A stretch of DNA of 64,000 nt from Clostridium intestinale DSM 6191 (GTDB lineage: Bacteria; Bacillota; Clostridia; Clostridiales; Clostridiaceae), in the NCBI RefSeq assembly GCF_900130055.1, contig NZ_FQXU01000005.1, positions 62,001-126,000 on the forward strand. Reading direction: 5' to 3'. Made by a program: the position numbers and the translations under genes. The notes under the pieces are model-generated. The model was not told the DNA's origin. It did not search any database and saw nothing but the letters and a program-made list of their open reading frames with translations. Each line of letters opens with the position of its first letter. The stretch's first letter is position 1. Shown piece by piece: positions 45,528 to 52,461 of this stretch.

Positions 45528-46255
45528 TGACAGGACCATTTGCGTGGTTTAAATGGGAAGCTCTTTTTAAAGATTGGACAATATTTAGAGATGGTTTCCT
45601 AACAACATTAACAGTATCTCTCTTAGGGTTAGCTTTAGCTCTGGTATTAGGAGTATTTTTTGGTATATTATCAGCTTCTAAGATTAAAATTTTAGAAGTA
45701 ATAAGTAGAGTGTATGTAGAATTTATTCAAAATACACCATTAGTAATTCAAGTATTCTTTTTATTTAATGCGTTACCTTTAATAGCTAATATAGTGTTGC
45801 CAGTAAAAACAATAGGAATATTGGCAGTAGGAATATATCATGGAGCATATATTGCAGAGGTTGTTAGAGCTGGTATATTATCTATAAATAAAGGTCAGCT
45901 AGAGGCTGCTTTTTCTCAAGGATTTAACTATTGGGAAGCTATGAGGTATATAATATTACCTCAAGCTAAAGTGGTTATGTTACCTCCATTAACTAATCAG
46001 GCTGTTAACTTAGTTAAAAATACTTCAGTTTTAACTATGATAGCTGGAGGAGATTTAATGTATAGATCTGACTCTTGGGCTAATGAAAAAATGTATTATG
46101 GACCTGCTTATGTAATAACAGGATTGTTATATTTAGCAATATGTCTACCTTTAGCGACTTTAGCAAGAAAGCTTGAGTCGGCTGATTATAATAATGTTCA
46201 ACATGTAGTAGAGGATGAACCGGAACTAAGTTATAAGAGGGAGGCGACAGCATGA
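45527..46255 (+). CDS. Amino-acid ABC importer permease 1
   Basis: The 242-residue HisMQ-family permease has five or six membrane helices, the conserved EFIQNTPLVIQVFFLFNALP and an EAA loop at about 113-140. It overlaps the binding-protein stop by one base and the next permease by four, so all are translated together. It would pair with permease 2 as a heterodimer. Confidence 0.94.
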   Translation: MTGPFAWFKWEALFKDWTIFRDGFLTTLTVSLLGLALALVLGVFFGILSASKIKILEVISRVYVEFIQNTPLVIQVFFLFNALPLIANIVLPVKTIGILAVGIYHGAYIAEVVRAGILSINKGQLEAAFSQGFNYWEAMRYIILPQAKVVMLPPLTNQAVNLVKNTSVLTMIAGGDLMYRSDSWANEKMYYGPAYVITGLLYLAICLPLATLARKLESADYNNVQHVVEDEPELSYKREATA

Positions 46256-46899
46256 TAAAAGAAGTGTTAAATCCTGTTAATATTAAGTTTTTACTACAAG
46301 GTTTTTCATTAACTCTCTATATATCTGTAATATCAATACTTTTAAGCATAGTTTTTGGAACTATTTTAGGTGTTTTAAGAAGTTCAAGTAAGGGTATATT
46401 AGGAAAGTTATCTTCAATATATATTGAAGTGGTTAGAAATACCCCTCTTCTTTTATGGATATTTTTTATAAGGTTTGTATTTAGAATGCCAGCTGTAAAT
46501 GCAGGAATACTAGCATTTACAATCTTTACTACTGCTATAATAGGTGAGGTGGTAAGAGGAGGATTAAGTTCAGTTAAAAAAGGTCAGTGGGAAGCTGCCC
46601 AGTCTCAAGGATTTAACACCTTTCAGACCTTAAGATATGTAATACTTCCACAGGCTTTTAAAAATATGATACCAGCAATACTTTCTCAGTTTGTAACGGT
46701 AATAAAGGATACATCATTTTTATGGGCTGTAGGCGTTGAGGAGATAACAGGTAAAAGTATGATTTTAATGGGAGCTTATGCTACACCTACACAAGTATTT
46801 ACATTATATACAACAGTGGCTTTAATATACTTTGTGGTTAATTATTTGATATCAATTGTGTTTAGAGCGCAACATGCTAGATTATCATTGCAAGGATAG
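46252..46899 (+). CDS. Amino-acid ABC importer permease 2
   Basis: The 215-residue partner permease shares the motifs EVVRNTPLLLWIFFIRFV and an EAA loop (KKGQWEAAQSQGFNTFQTLR). Its ATG lies inside the end of permease 1 (ATGATAAAA after GGGAGGCG). It is the last gene of the operon, ending before a long perfect palindromic terminator. Confidence 0.94.
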   Translation: MIKEVLNPVNIKFLLQGFSLTLYISVISILLSIVFGTILGVLRSSSKGILGKLSSIYIEVVRNTPLLLWIFFIRFVFRMPAVNAGILAFTIFTTAIIGEVVRGGLSSVKKGQWEAAQSQGFNTFQTLRYVILPQAFKNMIPAILSQFVTVIKDTSFLWAVGVEEITGKSMILMGAYATPTQVFTLYTTVALIYFVVNYLISIVFRAQHARLSLQG

Positions 46900-46911
46900 T
46901 GTATTTAGTAT

Positions 46912-46957
46912 AAAAAGAGTGATTATTAATTTATATAAATTAATAATCACTCTTTTT
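46912..46957 (+). terminator. Terminator formed by a perfect 46-base palindrome
   Basis: Two exact 23-base arms (left arm starts AAAAAGAGTGATTATTAATT), the right one ending in TTTTT, can end transcription from either side. The -35 box of the mod promoter starts one base after it. Confidence 0.93.
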
Positions 46958-46958
46958 C

Positions 46959-46987
46959 TTGACATTTTATTCTAGTTTAAATATAAT
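46959..46987 (+). promoter_or_regulatory. modABC promoter
   Basis: TTGACA at 46959-46964 and TATAAT at 46982-46987 are 17 bases apart, a near-consensus vegetative promoter. Confidence 0.88.
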
Positions 46988-47000
46988 TTAAATTAACAAA

Positions 47001-47024
47001 ACGTGATAAAAGATAACATCACGT
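47001..47024. promoter_or_regulatory. Inverted repeat just after the mod start, likely operator
   Basis: ACGTGAT and ATCACGT are perfect arms ten bases apart (AAAAGATAAC), placed about seven bases after the expected transcription start. That suits a repressor. It does not match the E. coli ModE palindrome; a molybdate-sensing repressor is inferred. Confidence 0.55.
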
Positions 47025-47045
47025 AACATTAATAAGTTAATTATA

Positions 47046-47112
47046 AGCACGGAGTTGTGTTATGTTATTTTTCATATACAACAAGGTGCTTTTTTTGTTT
47101 GTAATTAGCTAA
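47046..47112 (+). promoter_or_regulatory. modA leader terminator with a 16-codon leader frame
   Basis: AAGCAC (47045-47050) and GTGCTT (47086-47091) close a hairpin with an inner TTGTGTTATG/CATATACAA stem and a T-run. A frame starting at ATG 47062, seven bases after GGAG, encodes MLFFIYNKVLFLFVIS and stops at 47112. It covers the 3' half of the terminator, so its translation could change termination. Confidence 0.55.
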
Positions 47113-47146
47113 AGCTATTTATATATAAATTAAAGGGGGATATAAA

Positions 47147-47953
47147 ATGAAAAACAAAAAAATTATTACTACTACAATTTTAGTACTAGCTATGCTTTTT
47201 TCAGTAATAGGGTGCAGTAAAAAAGATGATTCAGCATCTAAAGAGCAGGCAAATGAACCAGAAGTAACAATTACAGTATCCGCAGCAGCAAGTTTAAAGG
47301 ATGCCATGACAGAATTACAGACACTATATAAAAAAGAAAAATCTAATGTAACCATTACATATAATTTTGGTTCATCAGGTTCATTACAACAACAGATTGA
47401 ACAAGGTGCGCCAGCAGATATATTTATGTCAGCTGCTCAAAAACAAATGACTGCGCTAACAGAAAAAGACTTAATACTCAAAGATAGTAAAAAAGATTTA
47501 TTAGAAAATAAGGTTGTACTTATAACGGCTAAAGATAATACTAATATTAAGGATTTTAGTGATTTAACTAGTGACAGTGTTAAAAAGGTTGCATTAGGCG
47601 AAACAAAAAGTGTTCCAGTAGGGCAATATTCAGAAGAAGCTTTAAAAAAGATTGGGATATTTGATAAAATCCAAGGTAAAACAGTTTATGCTAAGGATGT
47701 AAAAGAAGTTCTTGCTTGGGTAGAAACAGGGAATGCTGACGTCGGAATGGTATATGCTACAGATGCTAAAGTATCTGCTAAAGTTAAGGTAGTTAAGGAA
47801 GCGGAAGAAGGAAGTTATACTAAGGCTATTTATCCGGTAGCAGTTTTGAAAGATAGTAAAAATGTTGATGCAGCAAAAGCTTTTGTGGATTTTATATCTA
47901 GCGATTCTGGAAAAGCTATATTCGAAAAATATGGATTTAGCGCTTTGAAGTAA
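47147..47953 (+). CDS. modA: Molybdate-binding lipoprotein ModA
   Basis: The 268-residue protein has a lipobox (LFSVIGCSKKD, Cys near 24) and ModA motifs: TVSAAASLKDAMTELQTLYK, FNFGSSGSLQQQIEQGAPAD-like block and VGMVYATDAK. It binds molybdate or tungstate for ModBC. GGGGGATA precedes the ATG. Confidence 0.94.
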   Translation: MKNKKIITTTILVLAMLFSVIGCSKKDDSASKEQANEPEVTITVSAAASLKDAMTELQTLYKKEKSNVTITYNFGSSGSLQQQIEQGAPADIFMSAAQKQMTALTEKDLILKDSKKDLLENKVVLITAKDNTNIKDFSDLTSDSVKKVALGETKSVPVGQYSEEALKKIGIFDKIQGKTVYAKDVKEVLAWVETGNADVGMVYATDAKVSAKVKVVKEAEEGSYTKAIYPVAVLKDSKNVDAAKAFVDFISSDSGKAIFEKYGFSALK

Positions 47954-47977
47954 TTAATAATTTAAGGTGGTGTAATA

Positions 47978-48682
47978 GTGACTATGGATTTAACGCCTAT
48001 ATGGATTTCTTTAAAAACAGCATTTGTTTCTACTATAATAACATTTTTTATAGGAATTTTAATTGCACAGCTTATGAATAAATATCAAGGGAGGCTTAAA
48101 GGTTTATTTGATTCAATACTAACATTGCCATTAGTATTACCACCTACAGTAGTTGGATTTTTTCTATTACTTATATTCGGGAAAAATGGACCATTTAAAA
48201 CAATACTTGAAAAATTAGATACTCAGATTATTTTCTCATGGTCTGCAACTGTTTTAGCAGCTGTAGTTGTAACCTTTCCGCTTATGTATAGAACAGCAAG
48301 AGGAGCTTTTGAGCAAATAGATTCAAATGTTTCTAATGCTGCAAGAACATTAGGGGCTTCTGAGTGGACTATATTTTGGAAAGTAACAGTTCCACTTGCT
48401 TGGCCAGGAATAGCAGCAGGGACTATACTATCCTTCACTAGAGCGTTAGGAGAATTTGGAGCAACATTGATGATTGCAGGTAATATACCAGGGAAAACTC
48501 AAACTATACCCGTTGCTATATTTTTTGCAGCGGAAGGTGGAGAAATGGACAAAGCTTTGATGTGGGTATTACTTATAGTAGGAATATCTTTTACAGTAAT
48601 AATTTTAATGAATTATTGGTCTGAGTATCAAGGTAAATACCTGTCTAAGAAAAGAGGAAAGAATTATGGCGTTATTAGTTGA
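47978..48682 (+). CDS. modB: Molybdate ABC importer permease ModB
   Basis: The 234-residue permease has five membrane helices, the LPLVLPPTVVGFFLLLIFG block and an EAA loop SNAARTLGASEWTIFWKV near residue 115. AAGGTGG spaced seven bases supports the GTG at 47978. Its end overlaps modC by 17 bases. Confidence 0.95.
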   Translation: MTMDLTPIWISLKTAFVSTIITFFIGILIAQLMNKYQGRLKGLFDSILTLPLVLPPTVVGFFLLLIFGKNGPFKTILEKLDTQIIFSWSATVLAAVVVTFPLMYRTARGAFEQIDSNVSNAARTLGASEWTIFWKVTVPLAWPGIAAGTILSFTRALGEFGATLMIAGNIPGKTQTIPVAIFFAAEGGEMDKALMWVLLIVGISFTVIILMNYWSEYQGKYLSKKRGKNYGVIS

Positions 48683-49730
48683 CATAGAAAAGGTCCTTCA
48701 AGGTTTTACTTTAAAAGTTAAGTTAGATATAGGTAATGAAACACTTGGTTTATTGGGGCAATCAGGGTGCGGGAAAAGCATGACCTTAAAATGCATAGCT
48801 GGAATTGAAACTCCTACAAAAGGAAAAATAATATTAAATGGAAAAACATTATTTGATTCAGAAAAAGGAATTAATGTACCTATAAAGAATAGGAAAGTGG
48901 GCTATTTGTTTCAAAATTATGCATTGTTTCCTAACATGACAGTTTTGAAAAACATTCAATTTGGATTAAAAGATTTATCGGAAAAAGAGAGAGAAAAAAT
49001 AGCTCAAGATAAAATCAATATGTTCCAGCTTAATGGATTAGAGAATAGATATCCTTCACAATTATCAGGAGGTCAGCAACAGAGAGTAGCTATTGCTAGG
49101 GCTTTAGCTGTTGATCCAGAGATTTTGTTATTAGATGAACCATTTTCAGCTTTAGATAATTTTCTAAAAAGTCAGGTTGAAAAAGAATTAATGGATGGTA
49201 TTAATTCGTATGGAAGAACCGTGATATTTGTTTCTCATAACATGGATGAGGTATATAGAATATGTGATAACATTAAGATTATCTCTAATGGTAGAGAAGA
49301 AGCAAGTGGAACTAAAAAAGAAATATTTGAAAGACCTCCAACATTAATTTCAGCTAGGTTAACAGGGTGTAAAAATTTCTCTAAGGTAAAAATAATATCA
49401 GATAATGAACTAGAAGCATTAGATTGGGGATGTAGAATATACACTAAAGAAAAAACAAAAGAAAACATATCCTACATAGGGATAAGGGCTCATCATATAA
49501 AGATAGCAGAAAATAATTCTGAAAACAATATATACAGAAGTAGAATTGTAGAATTTAGTGAAACACCTTTTAGTACTACAGTATATTTAGAAATTATAAG
49601 GGACGGAAGAAAAAATAAATTTTTACATTGGGAGATATCAAAGGATTTGTGGGAGAAACTTCAGGGGAATACAGAAGAACTTAATATAATAATACCAGAT
49701 GATAAGGTTATTCTAATGAGAGAAACCTAA
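48666..49730 (+). CDS. modC: Molybdate ABC importer ATPase ModC
   Basis: The 354-residue ATPase has Walker A LGQSGCGKSMTLK near residue 31, signature [15 protein letters not shown] near 132 and Walker B ILLLDEPFSALD, then a C-terminal regulatory part (about 240-354) with SYIGIRAHHIKIAE like a single TOBE-type domain. It is shorter than the double-domain E. coli type. It overlaps modB and ends the operon. Confidence 0.94.
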   Translation: MALLVDIEKVLQGFTLKVKLDIGNETLGLLGQSGCGKSMTLKCIAGIETPTKGKIILNGKTLFDSEKGINVPIKNRKVGYLFQNYALFPNMTVLKNIQFGLKDLSEKEREKIAQDKINMFQLNGLENRYPSQLSGGQQQRVAIARALAVDPEILLLDEPFSALDNFLKSQVEKELMDGINSYGRTVIFVSHNMDEVYRICDNIKIISNGREEASGTKKEIFERPPTLISARLTGCKNFSKVKIISDNELEALDWGCRIYTKEKTKENISYIGIRAHHIKIAENNSENNIYRSRIVEFSETPFSTTVYLEIIRDGRKNKFLHWEISKDLWEKLQGNTEELNIIIPDDKVILMRET

Positions 49731-49736
49731 AGTGAT

Positions 49737-49773
49737 AAGGATGTTTAACTAATATAAGTTAAACATCCTTATT
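49737..49773. terminator. Terminator between modC and the convergent reductase gene
   Basis: AAGGATGTTTAACT and AGTTAAACATCCTT arms are followed by ATTTTATG. On the opposite strand the T-run is poor. Confidence 0.88.
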
Positions 49774-50469
49774 TTATGTTAGAGAAAATTTTTTATCATA
49801 ATCGAAGTCATTAGAATCTTGTTTAGTAGTACCTTCTTTAAATTTATCTAATCCTATTCTAAGAATAAAATCACTAGCCTTTTCACCAAAATTAGCATTA
49901 AGTTGGTAATAAGTAATAGCTTTTTCAAAAAGATTATATGCTTCGTCTTGAGGTAAATCTATTCCTATAATATCAGCAACCCTTGGGTGAAATCCAGAAG
50001 AACCACCAACAGTAACTCTAAATCCTGTAACATCTGCAATTATTCCAAAATCCTTAGAATATACACCACCACAAGCATTTCTACAACCTGCAATTCCTAT
50101 TTTGGTTCTGTTAGGCATAGCTGAACCATGATATTTTTTAGAAATTATCATACCTAGACCCATGATGTTAGCTTTAGACCTTTTGCAAAAAGCAGATGGA
50201 CATATCTCAACATTTTTAACGGAATAAATATTTTTTACAGCAGGCTCCATCCCGAGTTCAGCCCATATATAAGGAAGATCTTCTTCCTTAAGATTAGTAA
50301 TTAAAATTCTTTGACCAGAAGTTAATTTTAAAACTCCCTTATATTTTTTAGCTACCTTACCTATTTTAATTAGGTTATCAGGAGTTATAAAACCTCCTGG
50401 AATATGTGGAGTTATACCAAAGGTTCTTACACCATTTCTAACTTTTTGTAAATTACCGTAATAAGCCAT
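49774..50469 (-). CDS. Short sulfite/nitrite reductase-like protein
   Basis: The 231-residue protein matches one siroheme reductase unit: an N-terminal ferredoxin-like half domain (NGVRTFGITPHIPGG to LKLTSGQRILITNL) and a core with cysteines in ICPSAFCKRSKAN and AGCRNACGG, which bind a 4Fe-4S cluster next to siroheme. Full assimilatory enzymes have two such units and about 500 residues, so this is a half-size form. The electron acceptor, sulfite or another small oxyanion, is unknown. GGGGGAT precedes the ATG on the minus strand. Confidence 0.85.
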   Translation of the reverse strand: MAYYGNLQKVRNGVRTFGITPHIPGGFITPDNLIKIGKVAKKYKGVLKLTSGQRILITNLKEEDLPYIWAELGMEPAVKNIYSVKNVEICPSAFCKRSKANIMGLGMIISKKYHGSAMPNRTKIGIAGCRNACGGVYSKDFGIIADVTGFRVTVGGSSGFHPRVADIIGIDLPQDEAYNLFEKAITYYQLNANFGEKASDFILRIGLDKFKEGTTKQDSNDFDYDKKFSLT

Positions 50470-50540
50470 AAAAATCCCCCATAAAAAGTTCTTTATGTAT
50501 ATATTTTAATTTAAAATATAGGTTTTGTAAGTATCTTAGG

Positions 50541-51086
50541 TTACAGAACTTCAACATTGTCTTTATACTCTATATTAGTAACTTCACCAGCTTCACTTAT
50601 TTTTAGACCTTTGCCATGTTTCATATCATTAACCCAAGTACCCAAGTACTTATCTCCCTCAACATATGACAAAATCCCATATCCGTGGCAAGCATCATTT
50701 AACCATTCCCCTGTATAACTATCACCATTTTCCCAGTTATATATTCCTTGACCAGACTTAACATCATCTTTCCAACTACCTATATAGCTTTCTCCATCAG
50801 GCCAAGTATAGATTCCATATCCATCTTTTAGATCTTTTTTCCAAGAACCTATGTATTTTTCTCCATCAGCCCAAGTTAAAGTTCCTTCACCATCCATTAA
50901 ATCGTCTTTCCAGAAACCTTCGTATTTACTTCCATTAGAAAATATAAATGTTCCAAAGCCATGTTTTTTACCATCTTTTCGTTCGCCTTTATAAACGCCA
51001 GAAGTAACGTGATGACTATTATTGTTTGAAGTAGGTACAAAATTAATTTTTGCTGCATTTAAGTTTTTTATATTAATAGATTTCAT
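50541..51086 (-). CDS. MORN-repeat protein
   Basis: The 181-residue protein consists of an N-terminal tail (about 30 residues) and six MORN repeats of 22-23 residues (for example YIGSWKKDLKDGYGIYTWPD). MORN repeats form beta sheets and often bind lipids or act as scaffolds. No signal peptide or membrane helix is seen, so it is probably cytoplasmic. CAAGGAG lies before the ATG. It is divergent from the operon at 51235, and a functional link is possible but unproven. Confidence 0.88.
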   Translation of the reverse strand: MKSINIKNLNAAKINFVPTSNNNSHHVTSGVYKGERKDGKKHGFGTFIFSNGSKYEGFWKDDLMDGEGTLTWADGEKYIGSWKKDLKDGYGIYTWPDGESYIGSWKDDVKSGQGIYNWENGDSYTGEWLNDACHGYGILSYVEGDKYLGTWVNDMKHGKGLKISEAGEVTNIEYKDNVEVL

Positions 51087-51234
51087 GATATCAATCTCCT
51101 TGTAATCATTTGTTTTATAATCTATAGTATAGCATATTATTTGTAAATATATAAATGATTATATATTTCAATATTTTATCAGTTATGGTATTATATTTTA
51201 GTGAAACAAATAACAAATAAATGGGGGATATATT

Positions 51235-51408
51235 ATGATGAGTTGTTATATTTACTTAACACCGGCAGCATATAATTTGGAAAAACCTGATGTAGAATTA
51301 GAAGCTTTTTCAGTTAGAAGAGATGGAGATTATCTTATGATTGAAGATAAGGATGGTTATAGTCATATAGTGAATTTGATAGATGTATTTGCAGTAACAT
51401 ATAAATAG
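51235..51408 (+). CDS. Uncharacterised 57-residue protein
   Basis: The short frame reads MMSCYIYLTPAAYNLEKPDV to VFAVTYK and follows ATGGGGGATA. It is beta-rich with charged loops (VRRDGDYLMIEDKDGYS) and has no hydrophobic helix. It ends nine bases before the next gene, with GGAG between, so it probably starts the operon 51235-55439. No family recognised. A second ATG at 51238 is possible. Confidence 0.7.
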   Translation: MMSCYIYLTPAAYNLEKPDVELEAFSVRRDGDYLMIEDKDGYSHIVNLIDVFAVTYK

Positions 51409-51417
51409 AGGAGTCCT

Positions 51418-52047
51418 ATGATTAATATTAACATGTATGAGGTCTATGAAAATTGGAGAAGTGGATTAGGTAAGTTTAAGTGGAGTTTAGTTTCTACTCC
51501 ATTTGCGTCTTCAAAACATATAGTTAAGGATTTAATTTTGGATGATGATTTAAAAAAGAAAACCATTGATGATATATTAGATGATTTCTCTAAAGATTTA
51601 ATAGTAAATCAGAAAGAAGATGAGATTATTATTTTTGATTTTGATGGAGAAAGGTCTTTAGATTTAGCTTTTAATTTAAATAAGGAATACATGATTAATC
51701 CAATACTCATATTTGCTCATATATTTCATTCAAATGGAATTGTTGGAAGTAAGGATATGCTTAATAAACTGATTAAATATTCTTATGGATTAAAAAATGA
51801 AAATAGTAAGTATGGAATATTTTTAGACTATGATAGATTTAGTGATAGAGAATATAATCCTAGAGAGTATTTTAACAATCAGTACAGGCTCACAGAGGAG
51901 GAAATGCCTTACATTGAAGATTTTATCAGGGCTGGAATAGATAAAGTCATAGTGATTTCTAAAGCGCCAATAAAGATAGATATTAAGGAATATATAGATT
52001 ATATTAAAAGTAGTGAACTTAAACTTGAAGTACACTTAATAGAGTAA
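51418..52047 (+). CDS. Uncharacterised 209-residue protein
   Basis: No family is recognised. It looks soluble, without signal peptide or membrane helix. Features are a strongly acidic stretch (DLILDDDLKKKTIDDILDDF), two beta strands EIIIFDFDGE and KVIVISKAPIKID, and a GIFLDYDRFSDREYNPREYF segment. GAGGAG precedes the ATG. It is second in the ATP-grasp operon, so a supporting part in that system is possible. Confidence 0.75.
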   Translation: MININMYEVYENWRSGLGKFKWSLVSTPFASSKHIVKDLILDDDLKKKTIDDILDDFSKDLIVNQKEDEIIIFDFDGERSLDLAFNLNKEYMINPILIFAHIFHSNGIVGSKDMLNKLIKYSYGLKNENSKYGIFLDYDRFSDREYNPREYFNNQYRLTEEEMPYIEDFIRAGIDKVIVISKAPIKIDIKEYIDYIKSSELKLEVHLIE

Positions 52048-52068
52048 TTTATATAATGAGGAGAATTA

Positions 52069-52440
52069 ATGGAGAAAAAGTGGAAGAAAAAAGCTATATC
52101 ACTTACATTGATAACTACTGTAACAGTAGGAGCACCTAGTATTTTTCTTGGGTGTAATGATCCTAAGATTCAAGAGACTATAGGAGAAGATACAGAAGAC
52201 ACTGCATATCACGGAACTGGAGACACACCTTTTATTTTTCCTAAAAACTCAGAAATAGATGAACAAAATAATAATAGCAGTGGGGGTTCTTCTACCCATG
52301 TTATAGGGTATAGAAGCACAGGATGGCTTACATGGAAAAATGCATCAACAAATAATGATGATACTAAATATAATTCAACAGATAAGAATTCAAAATCTAA
52401 AGGATATTCATCATTTATTAGAGAAAGCTCATCTTCTTAA
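52069..52440 (+). CDS. Small lipoprotein with Ser/Lys-rich C-terminus
   Basis: The 123-residue product has a basic start (EKKWKKKAIS), a hydrophobic stretch and a lipobox-like PSIFLGCNDP (Cys near residue 29). The rest is low-complexity: Asn/Ser/Gly-rich, a GYRSTGWLTWKNAS segment and an end in FIRESSSS. It directly precedes the ATP-grasp ligase gene (21-base gap). In the YgiB/YgiC and YjfM/YjfC pairs a small Ser-rich secreted protein likewise precedes a GSP-synthase-like ligase. Homology to YgiB is not claimed from sequence; the match is in layout and composition. Confidence 0.75.
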   Translation: MEKKWKKKAISLTLITTVTVGAPSIFLGCNDPKIQETIGEDTEDTAYHGTGDTPFIFPKNSEIDEQNNNSSGGSSTHVIGYRSTGWLTWKNASTNNDDTKYNSTDKNSKSKGYSSFIRESSSS

Positions 52441-52461
52441 AGGCATAGGAAGGATATTATT

